Assembly (NCBI GenBank): GCA_031267965.1
Contig: JAIRYC010000099.1
Coordinates: 1-33,223, forward strand
Reading direction: 5' to 3'
Source: Oscillospiraceae bacterium
GTDB taxonomy: Bacteria > Bacillota > Clostridia > Oscillospirales > Acutalibacteraceae
Length of the DNA: 33,223 nt
A model generated the notes under the pieces. That model did not search any database. It was not told where the DNA came from and worked only from the letters and a program-made list of their open reading frames with translations. Both the position numbers and the translations under genes were made by a program. This document shows positions 9,945-16,639 of the stretch, piece by piece (the stretch's first letter is position 1; each line of letters opens with the position of its first letter).

Positions 9945-10313
9945 ATGTATTTATCAAATTCATCATGGATGCTTATCGGGATATTAAGCTTAATTATAAT
10001 AAAATTAATCCTATTAAACTCTATTACTTATTCTTATTTAAGAAGTATATTTAGCAATAAGCGAATAGAGAAAATGAGGTCTAAAAATGTAATCATAAGG
10101 TTTTTATATTTTGATTTACAAAGTCTTTTGCCATTTTTTCTGAAAGTATTGCATATACTATTTTTATTTTCATTCATCTCATTAGTAGTAGCGGCGATAA
10201 GTAACAAAATAAAAGAAAATGATATAACAATGTATGTTGCGGTAGTTTCAATGTTAATCTTCTATTTTTCGACTCTAATATATGGGTTTATTAATAAAAA
10301 GAAATTGAAATAA
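9945..10313 (+). CDS. Small multi-pass membrane protein, likely immunity protein for the Rhs tip
   Basis: A 122-residue hydrophobic protein, not recognised as a named family. Segments around WMLIGILSLIIIKLILL, FFLKVLHILFLFSFISLVVA and YVAVVSMLIFYFSTLIYGF predict three or four membrane helices with basic loops and a Lys-rich C-terminus. The frame is open from a GTG at 9930 that overlaps the rhs stop. I prefer ATG at 9945, because a GGTGG-like site within the last rhs codons (9928-9936) is better spaced for it. Either way the gene sits directly on the rhs stop (9940-9942), consistent with translational coupling. Position directly behind a polymorphic toxin tip is the usual place of the cognate immunity gene. 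A membrane location fits a membrane-active toxin. The function is inferred from position only. Like the end of the tip, it is much more AT-rich than the Rhs shell. Confidence 0.7.
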   Translation: MYLSNSSWMLIGILSLIIIKLILLNSITYSYLRSIFSNKRIEKMRSKNVIIRFLYFDLQSLLPFFLKVLHILFLFSFISLVVAAISNKIKENDITMYVAVVSMLIFYFSTLIYGFINKKKLK

Positions 10314-10316
10314 ATT

Positions 10317-10334
10317 AGGAGTCATTCTGAAATG
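10317..10334 (+). promoter_or_regulatory. Ribosome binding site and created ATG of the orphan Rhs fragment
   Basis: AGGAG (10317-10321) stands 10 nt before ATG 10332, four bases after the stop of the immunity candidate. In the main gene the matching codon is ACG (Thr, 8824-8826). A C-to-T difference turns it into the start codon here. The repeat begins three bases before this ATG, so the fragment carries a start exactly at its homology edge. Confidence 0.65.
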
Positions 10335-10762
10335 TATGCCTATGACGCGAATGGGCTGCGCACCGCGCGCAGGCTTTATGACGCGGACGACGCGCTGACG
10401 CGCCAGCACCTTTACACTTGGAATGACGGCGTGCTGGTCGGTCAGCAGTGGCAGATGCCCGGCAAGCCGACGGAATCTGTGTACTACATTTACGACGCCA
10501 GCGGCGAAGCGATTGGATTTGTGTATAAGAATGCGGCGTCTGCGCCCGCGTCGCGTTGGTTTTCGAAGAATTTGCAGGGCGACGTAACCGGGGTGTACCG
10601 GCAGAACAGTGACTTGCTTGTGACGTACACGTACGACGCCTGGGGCAACCCGACCGTGGCGAGCGGCTCTGATTACTGGCAGTTTGTTTGGGCGTTTGGG
10701 TATAGGGGGTACCAATATGATAAAGAGACGGGATTGTATTATTGCCAGAGTAGGTACTATAA
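10329..10762 (+). repeat. Rhs core direct repeat, copy 2 (orphan cassette)
   Basis: Second copy of the 434-bp core block (see 8821-9254). Non-synonymous differences cluster in two short spots (GAAPAA versus ASAPAS, and GTPTVIS versus GNPTVAS). Most other differences are silent third-position changes, which suggests that purifying selection acted on this copy, or that gene conversion kept it close to the main gene. Confidence 0.93.
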
Positions 10763-10916
10763 TAGTAATATTGGGCGTTTCCTTAACCTGGATGACATAG
10801 GTATATCTCCCATCTTCGTAAATGATGTTCTTTGTTCAAATATGTTTGCATATGCTGGCAATAATCCGGTTAATAATTATGATCCAAATGGATATTGGAA
10901 AATACCCATTTGTTAA
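10332..10916 (+). CDS. Orphan Rhs core-plus-tip cassette, tip truncated
   Basis: A 194-residue open frame with no signal peptide and no shell. It starts within a YD repeat (MYAYDANG), carries the full Rhs core, and diverges from the main protein right after SRYYNSN into its own junction, ending AGNNPVNNYDPNGYWKIPIC. The DPNG junction is normally followed by a toxin domain. Here the frame stops six codons later, next to the mobile element. Displaced core-tip cassettes downstream of an intact rhs gene are known in enterobacterial Rhs loci, where recombination through the shared core can move the new tip onto the full-length gene. An own ribosome binding site means it may be translated as it stands. 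As a toxin it is almost certainly dead. No immunity gene for this tip remains. Confidence 0.85.
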   Translation: MYAYDANGLRTARRLYDADDALTRQHLYTWNDGVLVGQQWQMPGKPTESVYYIYDASGEAIGFVYKNAASAPASRWFSKNLQGDVTGVYRQNSDLLVTYTYDAWGNPTVASGSDYWQFVWAFGYRGYQYDKETGLYYCQSRYYNSNIGRFLNLDDIGISPIFVNDVLCSNMFAYAGNNPVNNYDPNGYWKIPIC

Positions 10917-10938
10917 AGCTCCATAAAACAGTAAAGGC

Positions 10939-12710
10939 CTAGCAGGGGCGAAAACGCAAAGGCTTGCCAAGGTTACCCAAGACTTCGCGCAAGTTCTGCC
11001 GTCCTGCCGAATCGCCGTCCGCGCTTGCTTCTTCCGCCGCATCCAGCGCGGCAAAATCCAGCCTACTCACCACGCCAATGTAGCTCAGTGCAATGTCGAC
11101 CTTGACCACGCGCTGGCCGCTGCTCTTGTCTGGCGTGTGTACCTCAATGCGCTCGATCAACTCGTGGAGCATGGCGGGGGTCAGTTCGGTGACATCGCTG
11201 TATTTCCGAATTAGCTTCAGGAAACGTTCCACGTTGACCGTCTGCTCTTCCTGCGCGGCGATGGTTTGGCTTAGTTCCTCAGCTTGAACGTGCAGATCTT
11301 TTTGTTCCTGCTCGTAGCCTTGGGATAGCTTCACAAACCGCTCGTCGCTCAGCTTGCCATGCACCGAATCCTCGTAGAGACGTTGGATGATGGTGTCAAG
11401 CTCAGTCACGCGATCCTGCCACTGCGCCAGTTGTTTCTCGCTCCTCCGTAGTTCCTTTTGGGTCTGTTCGGCCGAATCCTGCCGCACTAAGCGCACAAAG
11501 TCCGCCTCGTGCTGCTGGGTGTACTGCCGCGCTTTCGCCAAGTAGTTCAAGACCAGCTTTTGCAACACTGCCACGCGGATGTAATGCGAATGCGCGCACT
11601 TCACCTTTTTGCTCCTAAAGCCTGAACAGACGTAGTAGTCCTGATTTTCTTTAAGGCAAGCACCAGCCGAGAAGTAAAGCTTGCTTTTGCAGTCGGCGCA
11701 GTAGACCAAGCCAGAGAACGGCTCAACCCGCCCACTTTTGCTCTTGCGCCGTTTACCAGAGCGTAGCTGTTGCACGCGGTTAAAGGTCTCCTGATTGATG
11801 ATAGCGGGATGGGTGTTCTCGAACACCACTTGCGCGTCAGAATCGTTGTGGATCACGCGTTTGCTGTCGTAAGAGGCTTTGGTGGTCTTGAAGTTCACCG
11901 TGTGTCCGAGGTATTCGCGGCGGCGCAGAATGGTAATGATGGTAGACGCCATCCAGTCATAAGGGTCGGTTGGAACTTCGCGCTTGGTTTTTAGCCTCAG
12001 TGACGCGCGATGCGGCTTGGTCCGATACCGTCCAGCGAGAGCGCAAAGATGCGAGATACCACTGGCGCGGCAATCTCATCTAGCAACCACTGTTTGGTCT
12101 GCTGATCCTTTAAGTACCCGTATGGCGGCGTAAAACACAGCGCTTGCCCCGCCATGCCCTTCGCCCGAAACACGGCCCGAATCTTCTTGGACGTATCCCG
12201 CGCGTACCACTCATTCATGATATTTTTGAACGGCGTCATCTCGTTGCCGCCAGTGTCGCTGTCCTCGTCATCATAGATAGCCACAAAGCGCACGTTGTTT
12301 TCAGGGAACAGGATTTTGGTGTAAATCCCCACCCGAATGTGCCCGCGCCCAAAGCGGCTCATGTCCTTGACGACGAAGTTCTTGACCCGTTTGGCTTCCA
12401 CCAGTTCGATGGCTTTTAGAAAATCTGGGCGGTCAAAGGTCGTACCAGACACCCCGTCATCAACGAAGAAAACTGGGTTTGGCAACTGGTGATCCTGCGC
12501 AAATTTGGCCAAAAGCATCTTCTGGTTGGCGATGCTGTTGCTGTCATCGTCCTTTTCTTTGAGTTTGTCGTCTTTTGACAGGCGGCAGTAGAGAATGGTG
12601 AAGCTGGTTAAGGCGGCTACGACGGATGGTATGAGGTCTTTGAAGTCTGGAATCTGATGGTAAGGTGCGACCAATGCCCCCTGCGGGGCTTGGGGATAGG
12701 ACTGTTTCAT
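10939..12710 (-). pseudogene. TnpX-like large serine recombinase, split by a one-base frameshift
   Basis: Two adjoining frames make one protein of about 590 residues. The upstream part (12710-11997) has the resolvase catalytic domain with the nucleophile in YCRLSKDD, then SNSIANQK, VDDGVSGTTFDRP and VVKDMSRFGRGH, and ends at IARH plus a stop. The downstream part (open from the region of 11998 to 10939) resumes with EVPTDPYDWMASTI and REYLGHTVNFKT, then a zinc ribbon (CADC, YVCSG, CAHSH), a coiled coil rich in Glu/Gln/Lys, and a DUF4368-like C-terminus. The join needs a single missing base near 11998. ATG 12710 is supported by GAGGAGA five bases upstream. The N-terminus has about 35 extra residues before the catalytic strand. 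Either the gene is broken or the assembly has an indel. Confidence 0.85.
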
Positions 12711-12731
12711 GTTGTCTCCTCTCTACAGTCC
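12699..12731 (-). promoter_or_regulatory. Inverted repeat around the recombinase ribosome binding site
   Basis: GGACTGT (12699-12705) and ACAGTCC (12725-12731) form a perfect 7-bp arm pair. The GAGGAGA site and the ATG of the recombinase lie in the 19-base loop. In mRNA this could modulate initiation. It may also be chance. Confidence 0.35.
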
Positions 12732-12815
12732 AGACCATAAGTATGCCCCACCAGTATACCGCAGTACAAAAGACCGCTCCACCTTAAAGTTGATATATTT
12801 TCCCGCCCAGTTTTT

Positions 12816-12938
12816 CTATTGATACAGCGATTCGTCACGGCGGATCAGCCGCCAAATTTTGTCCAACAGCCCCTCTTTGGCCTCTTGGTTATAGCGGAAA
12901 GTGGTGACATAAGTTGTCGTGCCGATTTTGCACTCCAT
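12816..12938 (-). CDS. Transposon-encoded TnpW-family small protein
   Basis: A 40-residue ORF starting MECKIGTTTYVTTFRYNQ and ending KIWRLIRRDESLYQ. The pattern of an N-terminal IGxTTY strand, a Lys/Glu-rich middle and a closing DKIxRLIxRD helix is that of the TnpW proteins encoded just upstream of the recombinase in Clostridia transposons. Their function is not established. ATG 12938 follows four bases after the stop of the TPR-like gene, and the stop lies 105 bp before the recombinase start, so all three are probably one transcript. The in-frame stop at 12954-12956 excludes a longer form. No strong ribosome binding site is visible, which fits translational coupling. Confidence 0.72.
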   Translation of the reverse strand: MECKIGTTTYVTTFRYNQEAKEGLLDKIWRLIRRDESLYQ

Positions 12939-12942
12939 AATC

Positions 12943-13483
12943 TCAGGTTGGGTTCATTTCTTTCCCGATTTTCTTTTTAAACGCTTCAAATGCCGGTTCG
13001 GTTAAACCGGGCGGCAGATGCTTTGCCTGCTCCGGAGAGCCGTTCTTAATATGTGCATGAATGAGTGCCTGCAGCGCCGTCTGCTCTGCGGCCTTTGGAA
13101 AACGTTCGCAAAAGGACTCGTCCATCGGGGATAAATAAATCCTTTCAGCGATTTGTGCTTCCAACAGTTTCAGATAAGTGCCGCTGTTCCAAGGGATTCG
13201 GTGGAAAAGCGGGCAGCAACCGCAACAAACGCAACACCTTTTCAAAACAGGAAATGGCAGTAGGCAGCTCGCCGGCAGAAAGATGACATAAGCCAAGCGT
13301 GAAAGCAGCAGCGGGAACATCCTGTTTTTGGGGGCTGAAGAGAAGCGAAAGCGCCTGTGCACACCGCCCTTGACGAAAATATTGAATAGCTTCTGAGGTC
13401 TGTGTGTGCGCGTCTTCCGCTATAGCGCTGGAGCGTTGCTCATAAAAACTCATTTGACAGCTTGACATCTCCTTTCGAATCAT
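12943..13483 (-). pseudogene. TPR-like transposon accessory protein, frameshifted
   Basis: Two overlapping minus frames read as one protein of about 175-180 residues. The first (from 13483) has a TPR-like helix pair (AIQYFRQGRCAQALSLLF, AAFTLGLCHLSAGELPTAISCFEKVL). The second resumes with GTYLKLLEAQIAERIYLSPMD and runs to LTEPAFEAFKKKIGKEMNPT. Moving between them needs a change of one base (one inserted, or two lost) near 13180-13200. Similar proteins accompany TnpW and TnpX-like recombinases in Clostridia elements. I know no proven role. The start is unclear: ATG 13483 has no ribosome binding site, while AAAGGAG (13469-13475) is too close to ATG 13468 and rather far from ATG 13453. Confidence 0.65.
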
Positions 13484-13530
13484 TTAGAGCTTTTTGGTAT
13501 AAACCGCACATTCTCTTAAAAATTAGCCGC

Positions 13531-13559
13531 ATTATAGCATAAGTGTCTATTAGAGTCAA
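13531..13559 (-). promoter_or_regulatory. Promoter of the transposon operon
   Basis: On the minus strand TTGACT (13559-13554), 17 bp and TATAAT (13536-13531) with a TGC extension. The predicted start near 13524 lies about 40 nt before the first possible start codon of the TPR-like gene. It is strong by consensus. Confidence 0.8.
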
Positions 13560-13678
13560 TGCGGCGAAGCATTGCGGTGTTTCCTAGGTGCAAATTGAAT
13601 ATACTTATAACACAAAACAACCATGCAAACCAGCATAATCAAAAAATAGAAGAGAGCAACTTTCAATCCCGCAGAAAT

Positions 13679-13780
13679 TTAGGCGTTTGGATGATAAAAA
13701 CCAAGCGATTCGATGAAATACATGAGCAGATCCCAAAGATACTGTGCAAGGTCATAAAAGAAAAATAGCAACGGATCCAT
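13679..13780 (-). CDS. Candidate 33-residue hydrophobic peptide
   Basis: The ORF begins MDPLLFFFYDLAQYLWDLL and ends ESLGFYHPNA. It has an AAAGGA site 8 nt before the ATG. The sequence is dominated by Leu, Phe, Tyr and Trp with spaced Asp/Glu, and could form one amphipathic or membrane-associated helix. It lies 85 bp behind the EF-G-like gene on the same strand, after a stable hairpin. No separate promoter stands out. I do not recognise it. The clean ribosome binding site is the main argument that it is real. The surrounding 13484-13678 stretch holds the transposon promoter and otherwise nothing that I can identify. Confidence 0.4.
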   Translation of the reverse strand: MDPLLFFFYDLAQYLWDLLMYFIESLGFYHPNA

Positions 13781-13813
13781 AATTGAATTCCTTTCTGATA
13801 AGTTTTATGTCAG

Positions 13814-13846
13814 CAGGGGGCAGTCCGCTTGCAGGATTGCCCCCTG
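13814..13846 (-). terminator. Stable hairpin after the EF-G-like gene (no U-tract)
   Basis: Arms 13814-13826 and 13834-13846 pair over 13 bp with one G-U and a 7-base loop (CAGGGGGCA against TGCCCCCTG at the base). On the minus strand the bases after it are not T-rich, so it is not a textbook intrinsic terminator. It could be an attenuating, Rho-dependent or mRNA-stabilising structure. Confidence 0.5.
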
Positions 13847-13865
13847 AAACAAGCGTTATGAGTTA

Positions 13866-15911
13866 TTACTCTTCCTTAGCCTTCTCTGCCTTGGCGTCCT
13901 CAATCACTTTTTGCGCCACATTTGCCGGAGCGTCCTCATAGCGCGAAAATTCAAGGCTGAACGATCCGCGCCCTGCGGTTACCGAGCGCAACGCCGTGGA
14001 GAAATCGCCCATTTCTGCCAAGGGGACTTCCGCGTCCAATTGCTGCAACCCTGGTTCATCTGCTGCACCCATACCGAGTACACGCCCGCGGCGCTTAGTG
14101 ATATCGCCCATGATATCACCTAGGTTCTCGTCTGGCATTAGAGCGTGCAGAGTGCCGATAGGTTCAAGAATTGTTGGCTGCGCGTTGGGCATCGCGTTCC
14201 TAAACGCCACATGTGCCGCCACCTTAAACGCCATTTCGGAGCTATCCACAGGGTGATAGGAGCCAAAATACAGCACCGCCTTCAAGCCAACAATCGGATA
14301 GCCCGCAAGGAAACCCTCGGTTATGCACTCGCGCAAACCTTTTTCAACCGCAGGAAAGTATTGCCTTGGCACGCTGCCGCCAACAATCTCTTCCTCGAAG
14401 ATGAAATCCTCATCGCAAGGCTCAAAGCGGATGTGTACATCGCCAAACTGCCCGTGTCCGCCGGATTGCTTTTTGTGCCGTCCCTGTGCCTCAACCTTTT
14501 TGCGGATCGTTTCGCGATAGGCAACCTTTGGCACCTTAAGCGTAATCTGTACGCCGAATTTGTTCCTCAACTTACTGACAATCACGTCCAAATGCTGCTC
14601 GCCCAAACCGGAGAGCACCTGCTCGCGTGTTTCTGCGTTGATGAAAAAGCTGATTGTCGGATCCTCCTCCAGCAGACGGTGAATGCTGCTGGCGACCTTT
14701 TCTTCCTCGCCCTTTTTGCTGACCAAAACAGCCATGGAAATGCACGGCGCAGGGAAGTCCAAGCCCTCCAGCACGACCGGCTCCTTGGGGTCGGTCAGGG
14801 TATCGCCTGTGTGGAAGCCCGCCAGTTTTGTAACCACGCCAATGTCGCCTGCAGGAATCTCGTGCATGTCCTCTTGTTTCTGTCCTGTTACCGTAATGAT
14901 TTTACCGAGACGTTCGCTTTCGCACGTGCGTGCGTTATATCCGGGCACGTCAGGTGTGATTTTGCCGCGAACCACTTTGAAAAAGCTCATCTTGCCAACG
15001 AACGGATCCGCGATAGTTTTGAAGCAAATTGCCGCCAAATTGCCGTTTTCATCGCAGGAAATATCGCCCTCGCCTGCTTTTTCGTCTGCGCTGGGAATGC
15101 ACTCCACAACGCCGTTAAGCAGCAGGTCAACGGCGTCCAAATTATGGCCGGAGCAAGCGTAAACCGGGTAAATGTTACCTGCGGCCACGCCTTCCTCAAG
15201 ACCCTTGGCGATTTCCTCCTGCGTAAAGGTTTCGCCGTCAAAAAAGCGCATGAGCAGTTCTTCGTCCGCCGAAGCCACTGACTCCATAAAGATGTCGCGC
15301 ATTTCGGCAATCCGTCCGCCCTCGGGGATTGGAACCTCTGTTGCTTTGCCGTTATCATATTTGAACGCCTTGCCAACGGAAAAATCCACATAGCAGGTTA
15401 CGTGACTGTCCTCAATGAATGGCACAACTACAGGGCAGAGCTGATTGCCGTGAACCTCTTTAAGCGCATCAAAGGTTTTGTAAAACGCTATGTTTTCGCC
15501 GTCACAGCGGCTGATTGCAAACATAACGCCCAAGCTGCGCTTCTGCGCCGCCTTGAATGCTTTGGAAGCGCCCACGTCATATAATCCATTTGGTGCGGTG
15601 ACAATCAGCGCTGCCTCCGCCGCGCGCATACCTTCCGCCATGCCGCCAGCAAAATCAAACATTCCCGGTGTGTCAATCAGGTTGATTTTGGTGTCTCCCC
15701 ACACCAACGGCGCAACTGACATGGAAACAGAGGCGACGCGGCGCTTTTCCTCTGCGTCATAGTCCATCACAGTAGTGCCGGCCGCCACGCGACCAAGTCT
15801 GTCGGTCGCTTTGGCAAGGTAGAGCATAGCCTCCGCCAGCGTTGTTTTTCCGCGCCCGCCGTGACCAGCAAGGCAAATGTTGCGGATGTTTGTTGCTTTG
15901 AACGCTTTCAA
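13866..15911 (-). CDS. EF-G-like translational GTPase (EF-G paralogue)
   Basis: About 681 residues with all EF-G domains: the G domain, domain II, the III-V block with SGGHGQFGDVHIRFEP (domain IV start) and RRGRVLGMG (domain V). It belongs to the divergent EF-G paralogue group: G1 is GHGGRGKTT rather than AHVDAGKTT, and G3 is DTPGMFDF, with Met where EF-G has the catalytic His. G4 reads SRCD rather than NKMD, which is unusual for a GTPase. The frame is open to ATG 15962, but the promoter at 15953-15981 puts transcription start near 15946. I therefore choose TTG 15911, which has AAGGGGG 8 nt upstream. The role of this group is not settled. Ribosome rescue or translocation under stress is speculation. 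Confidence 0.88.
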   Translation of the reverse strand: MKAFKATNIRNICLAGHGGRGKTTLAEAMLYLAKATDRLGRVAAGTTVMDYDAEEKRRVASVSMSVAPLVWGDTKINLIDTPGMFDFAGGMAEGMRAAEAALIVTAPNGLYDVGASKAFKAAQKRSLGVMFAISRCDGENIAFYKTFDALKEVHGNQLCPVVVPFIEDSHVTCYVDFSVGKAFKYDNGKATEVPIPEGGRIAEMRDIFMESVASADEELLMRFFDGETFTQEEIAKGLEEGVAAGNIYPVYACSGHNLDAVDLLLNGVVECIPSADEKAGEGDISCDENGNLAAICFKTIADPFVGKMSFFKVVRGKITPDVPGYNARTCESERLGKIITVTGQKQEDMHEIPAGDIGVVTKLAGFHTGDTLTDPKEPVVLEGLDFPAPCISMAVLVSKKGEEEKVASSIHRLLEEDPTISFFINAETREQVLSGLGEQHLDVIVSKLRNKFGVQITLKVPKVAYRETIRKKVEAQGRHKKQSGGHGQFGDVHIRFEPCDEDFIFEEEIVGGSVPRQYFPAVEKGLRECITEGFLAGYPIVGLKAVLYFGSYHPVDSSEMAFKVAAHVAFRNAMPNAQPTILEPIGTLHALMPDENLGDIMGDITKRRGRVLGMGAADEPGLQQLDAEVPLAEMGDFSTALRSVTAGRGSFSLEFSRYEDAPANVAQKVIEDAKAEKAKEE

Positions 15912-15952
15912 AATGGTTTCCCCCTTGTTTTTGGTCAATGTTACTAAAAGTA

Positions 15953-15981
15953 AGTATAGCACATAGGCACACGAATTTCAA
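15953..15981 (-). promoter_or_regulatory. Promoter of the EF-G-like gene
   Basis: Minus strand TTGAAA (15981-15976), 17 bp, TATACT (15958-15953), with a TGC extension. It lies divergently from the ptsH promoter. The 15982-16161 stretch between them holds no gene that I can see. Confidence 0.75.
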
Positions 15982-16161
15982 TTGGGCAATGTGTTCAAAT
16001 TGGAGTTATGTTTTTTGTACAATATGCATTAAAATTGGGGTATTTTCCCATAAAAGCCCATTTCACAGCCCCACTTATTTGCAAATGTCAAAGAATGGCA
16101 TAAAAATTCATGGTGAAAACGCCCAAGGGATTCAACATTCGAGCGGTTTTTTTGGAATGCA

Positions 16162-16196
16162 CAACGAAATTTTTCTAAAGTGCTTTGTTTTCGTTG
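16162..16196 (+). promoter_or_regulatory. Dyad overlapping the ptsH -35 box, candidate operator
   Basis: CAACGAAA (16162-16169) and TTTCGTTG (16189-16196) are perfect 8-bp inverted arms 19 bp apart. The right arm ends inside the TTGACC -35 box, a natural place for a repressor. It is not a CcpA cre consensus. Chance cannot be excluded. Confidence 0.35.
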
Positions 16197-16221
16197 ACCT
16201 TTCCGCAAATTCTGCTATAAT
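16194..16221 (+). promoter_or_regulatory. Promoter of ptsH
   Basis: TTGACC (16194-16199), 16 bp, TATAAT (16216-16221), with a TGC extension. Transcription probably begins near 16228 and gives a leader of about 64 nt. Confidence 0.8.
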
Positions 16222-16291
16222 ATATGGGCAAGTGGGATGTTGCATCCGACCCCAGCAAAGCTTCCCTCTTTGATAATTAAGGAGTATTATT

Positions 16292-16555
16292 ATGTGTGTC
16301 AAAGAAGTTCTCGTCCAAAACCACGTTGGGTTGCATGCGCGCCCTGCAACATTCTTTATCCAACATGCCAATGAGTACAAGTCCACCATTTGGGTGGAGG
16401 TCAACGACCGCCGCGTTAATGCAAAAAGCCTGCTGGGTGTGCTGTCGCTTGGTATTATGGGTGGTACTAAGATCCGTGTGATTGCCAGCGGTGTTGACGA
16501 AGAAGAAGCGGTTGACTCCCTTGTTGGCCTTGTGGAGTCCGGCTTCGCGGAATAA
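16292..16555 (+). CDS. ptsH: Phosphocarrier protein HPr
   Basis: 87 residues, the normal length. HPr passes phosphate from Enzyme I to the sugar-specific EII proteins of the phosphotransferase system. His15 lies in GLHARPAT, the Enzyme I site. Ser46 in AKSLLG is the HPr kinase site that links HPr to CcpA-type catabolite control in Firmicutes, so this looks like true HPr rather than a Crh-like protein lacking His15. AAGGAG (16279-16284) precedes the ATG by 7 nt. Enzyme I is not adjacent. pyk follows 84 bp later, so a phosphoenolpyruvate-consuming carrier and a phosphoenolpyruvate-consuming enzyme probably share a transcript. Confidence 0.96.
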   Translation: MCVKEVLVQNHVGLHARPATFFIQHANEYKSTIWVEVNDRRVNAKSLLGVLSLGIMGGTKIRVIASGVDEEEAVDSLVGLVESGFAE

Positions 16556-16639
16556 TTGCTATGGAGCAAATCCTCCCGCGCAGGCTTTGTGCAGGAGAGT
16601 TTTATTGTGTTTGTCATTAAGGCTTATTGGAGACAGCAT

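Larger units (their letters stand above)
10917..13560 (-). mobile_element. Decaying TnpX/TnpW-type transposon (ends approximate)
   Basis: A minus-strand unit reading TPR-like accessory gene, TnpW-family gene and large serine recombinase, driven by one promoter at 13531-13559. This gene set is typical of Clostridia transposons mobilised by TnpX-like recombinases, which move as circles and leave no long inverted repeats. The left end must lie between the orphan Rhs junction and the recombinase stop (about 10900-10938). The right end lies beyond the promoter and before the small ORF at 13679. I could not find matching end sequences by eye. Both larger genes carry a frameshift, so the element is probably immobile unless helped in trans. 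Confidence 0.75.

Noticed and set aside
13559-13768. Plus-strand 69-codon frame right of the transposon, considered as the lost orphan toxin remainder
   Set aside because: No toxin-like sequence, no ribosome binding site, and it lies opposite the small minus-strand ORF that has a good one.
14145-15281. Long plus-strand open frame (378 codons) across the EF-G-like gene
   Set aside because: It is an antisense shadow of a well-supported GTPase gene, has no recognisable domain, and exists because of the codon pattern of the other strand.
16556-16639. N-terminal extension of pyruvate kinase to 16556
   Set aside because: The extra residues precede the family-typical start MIKTKIICTLGPA, and a GGAG site supports ATG 16640.
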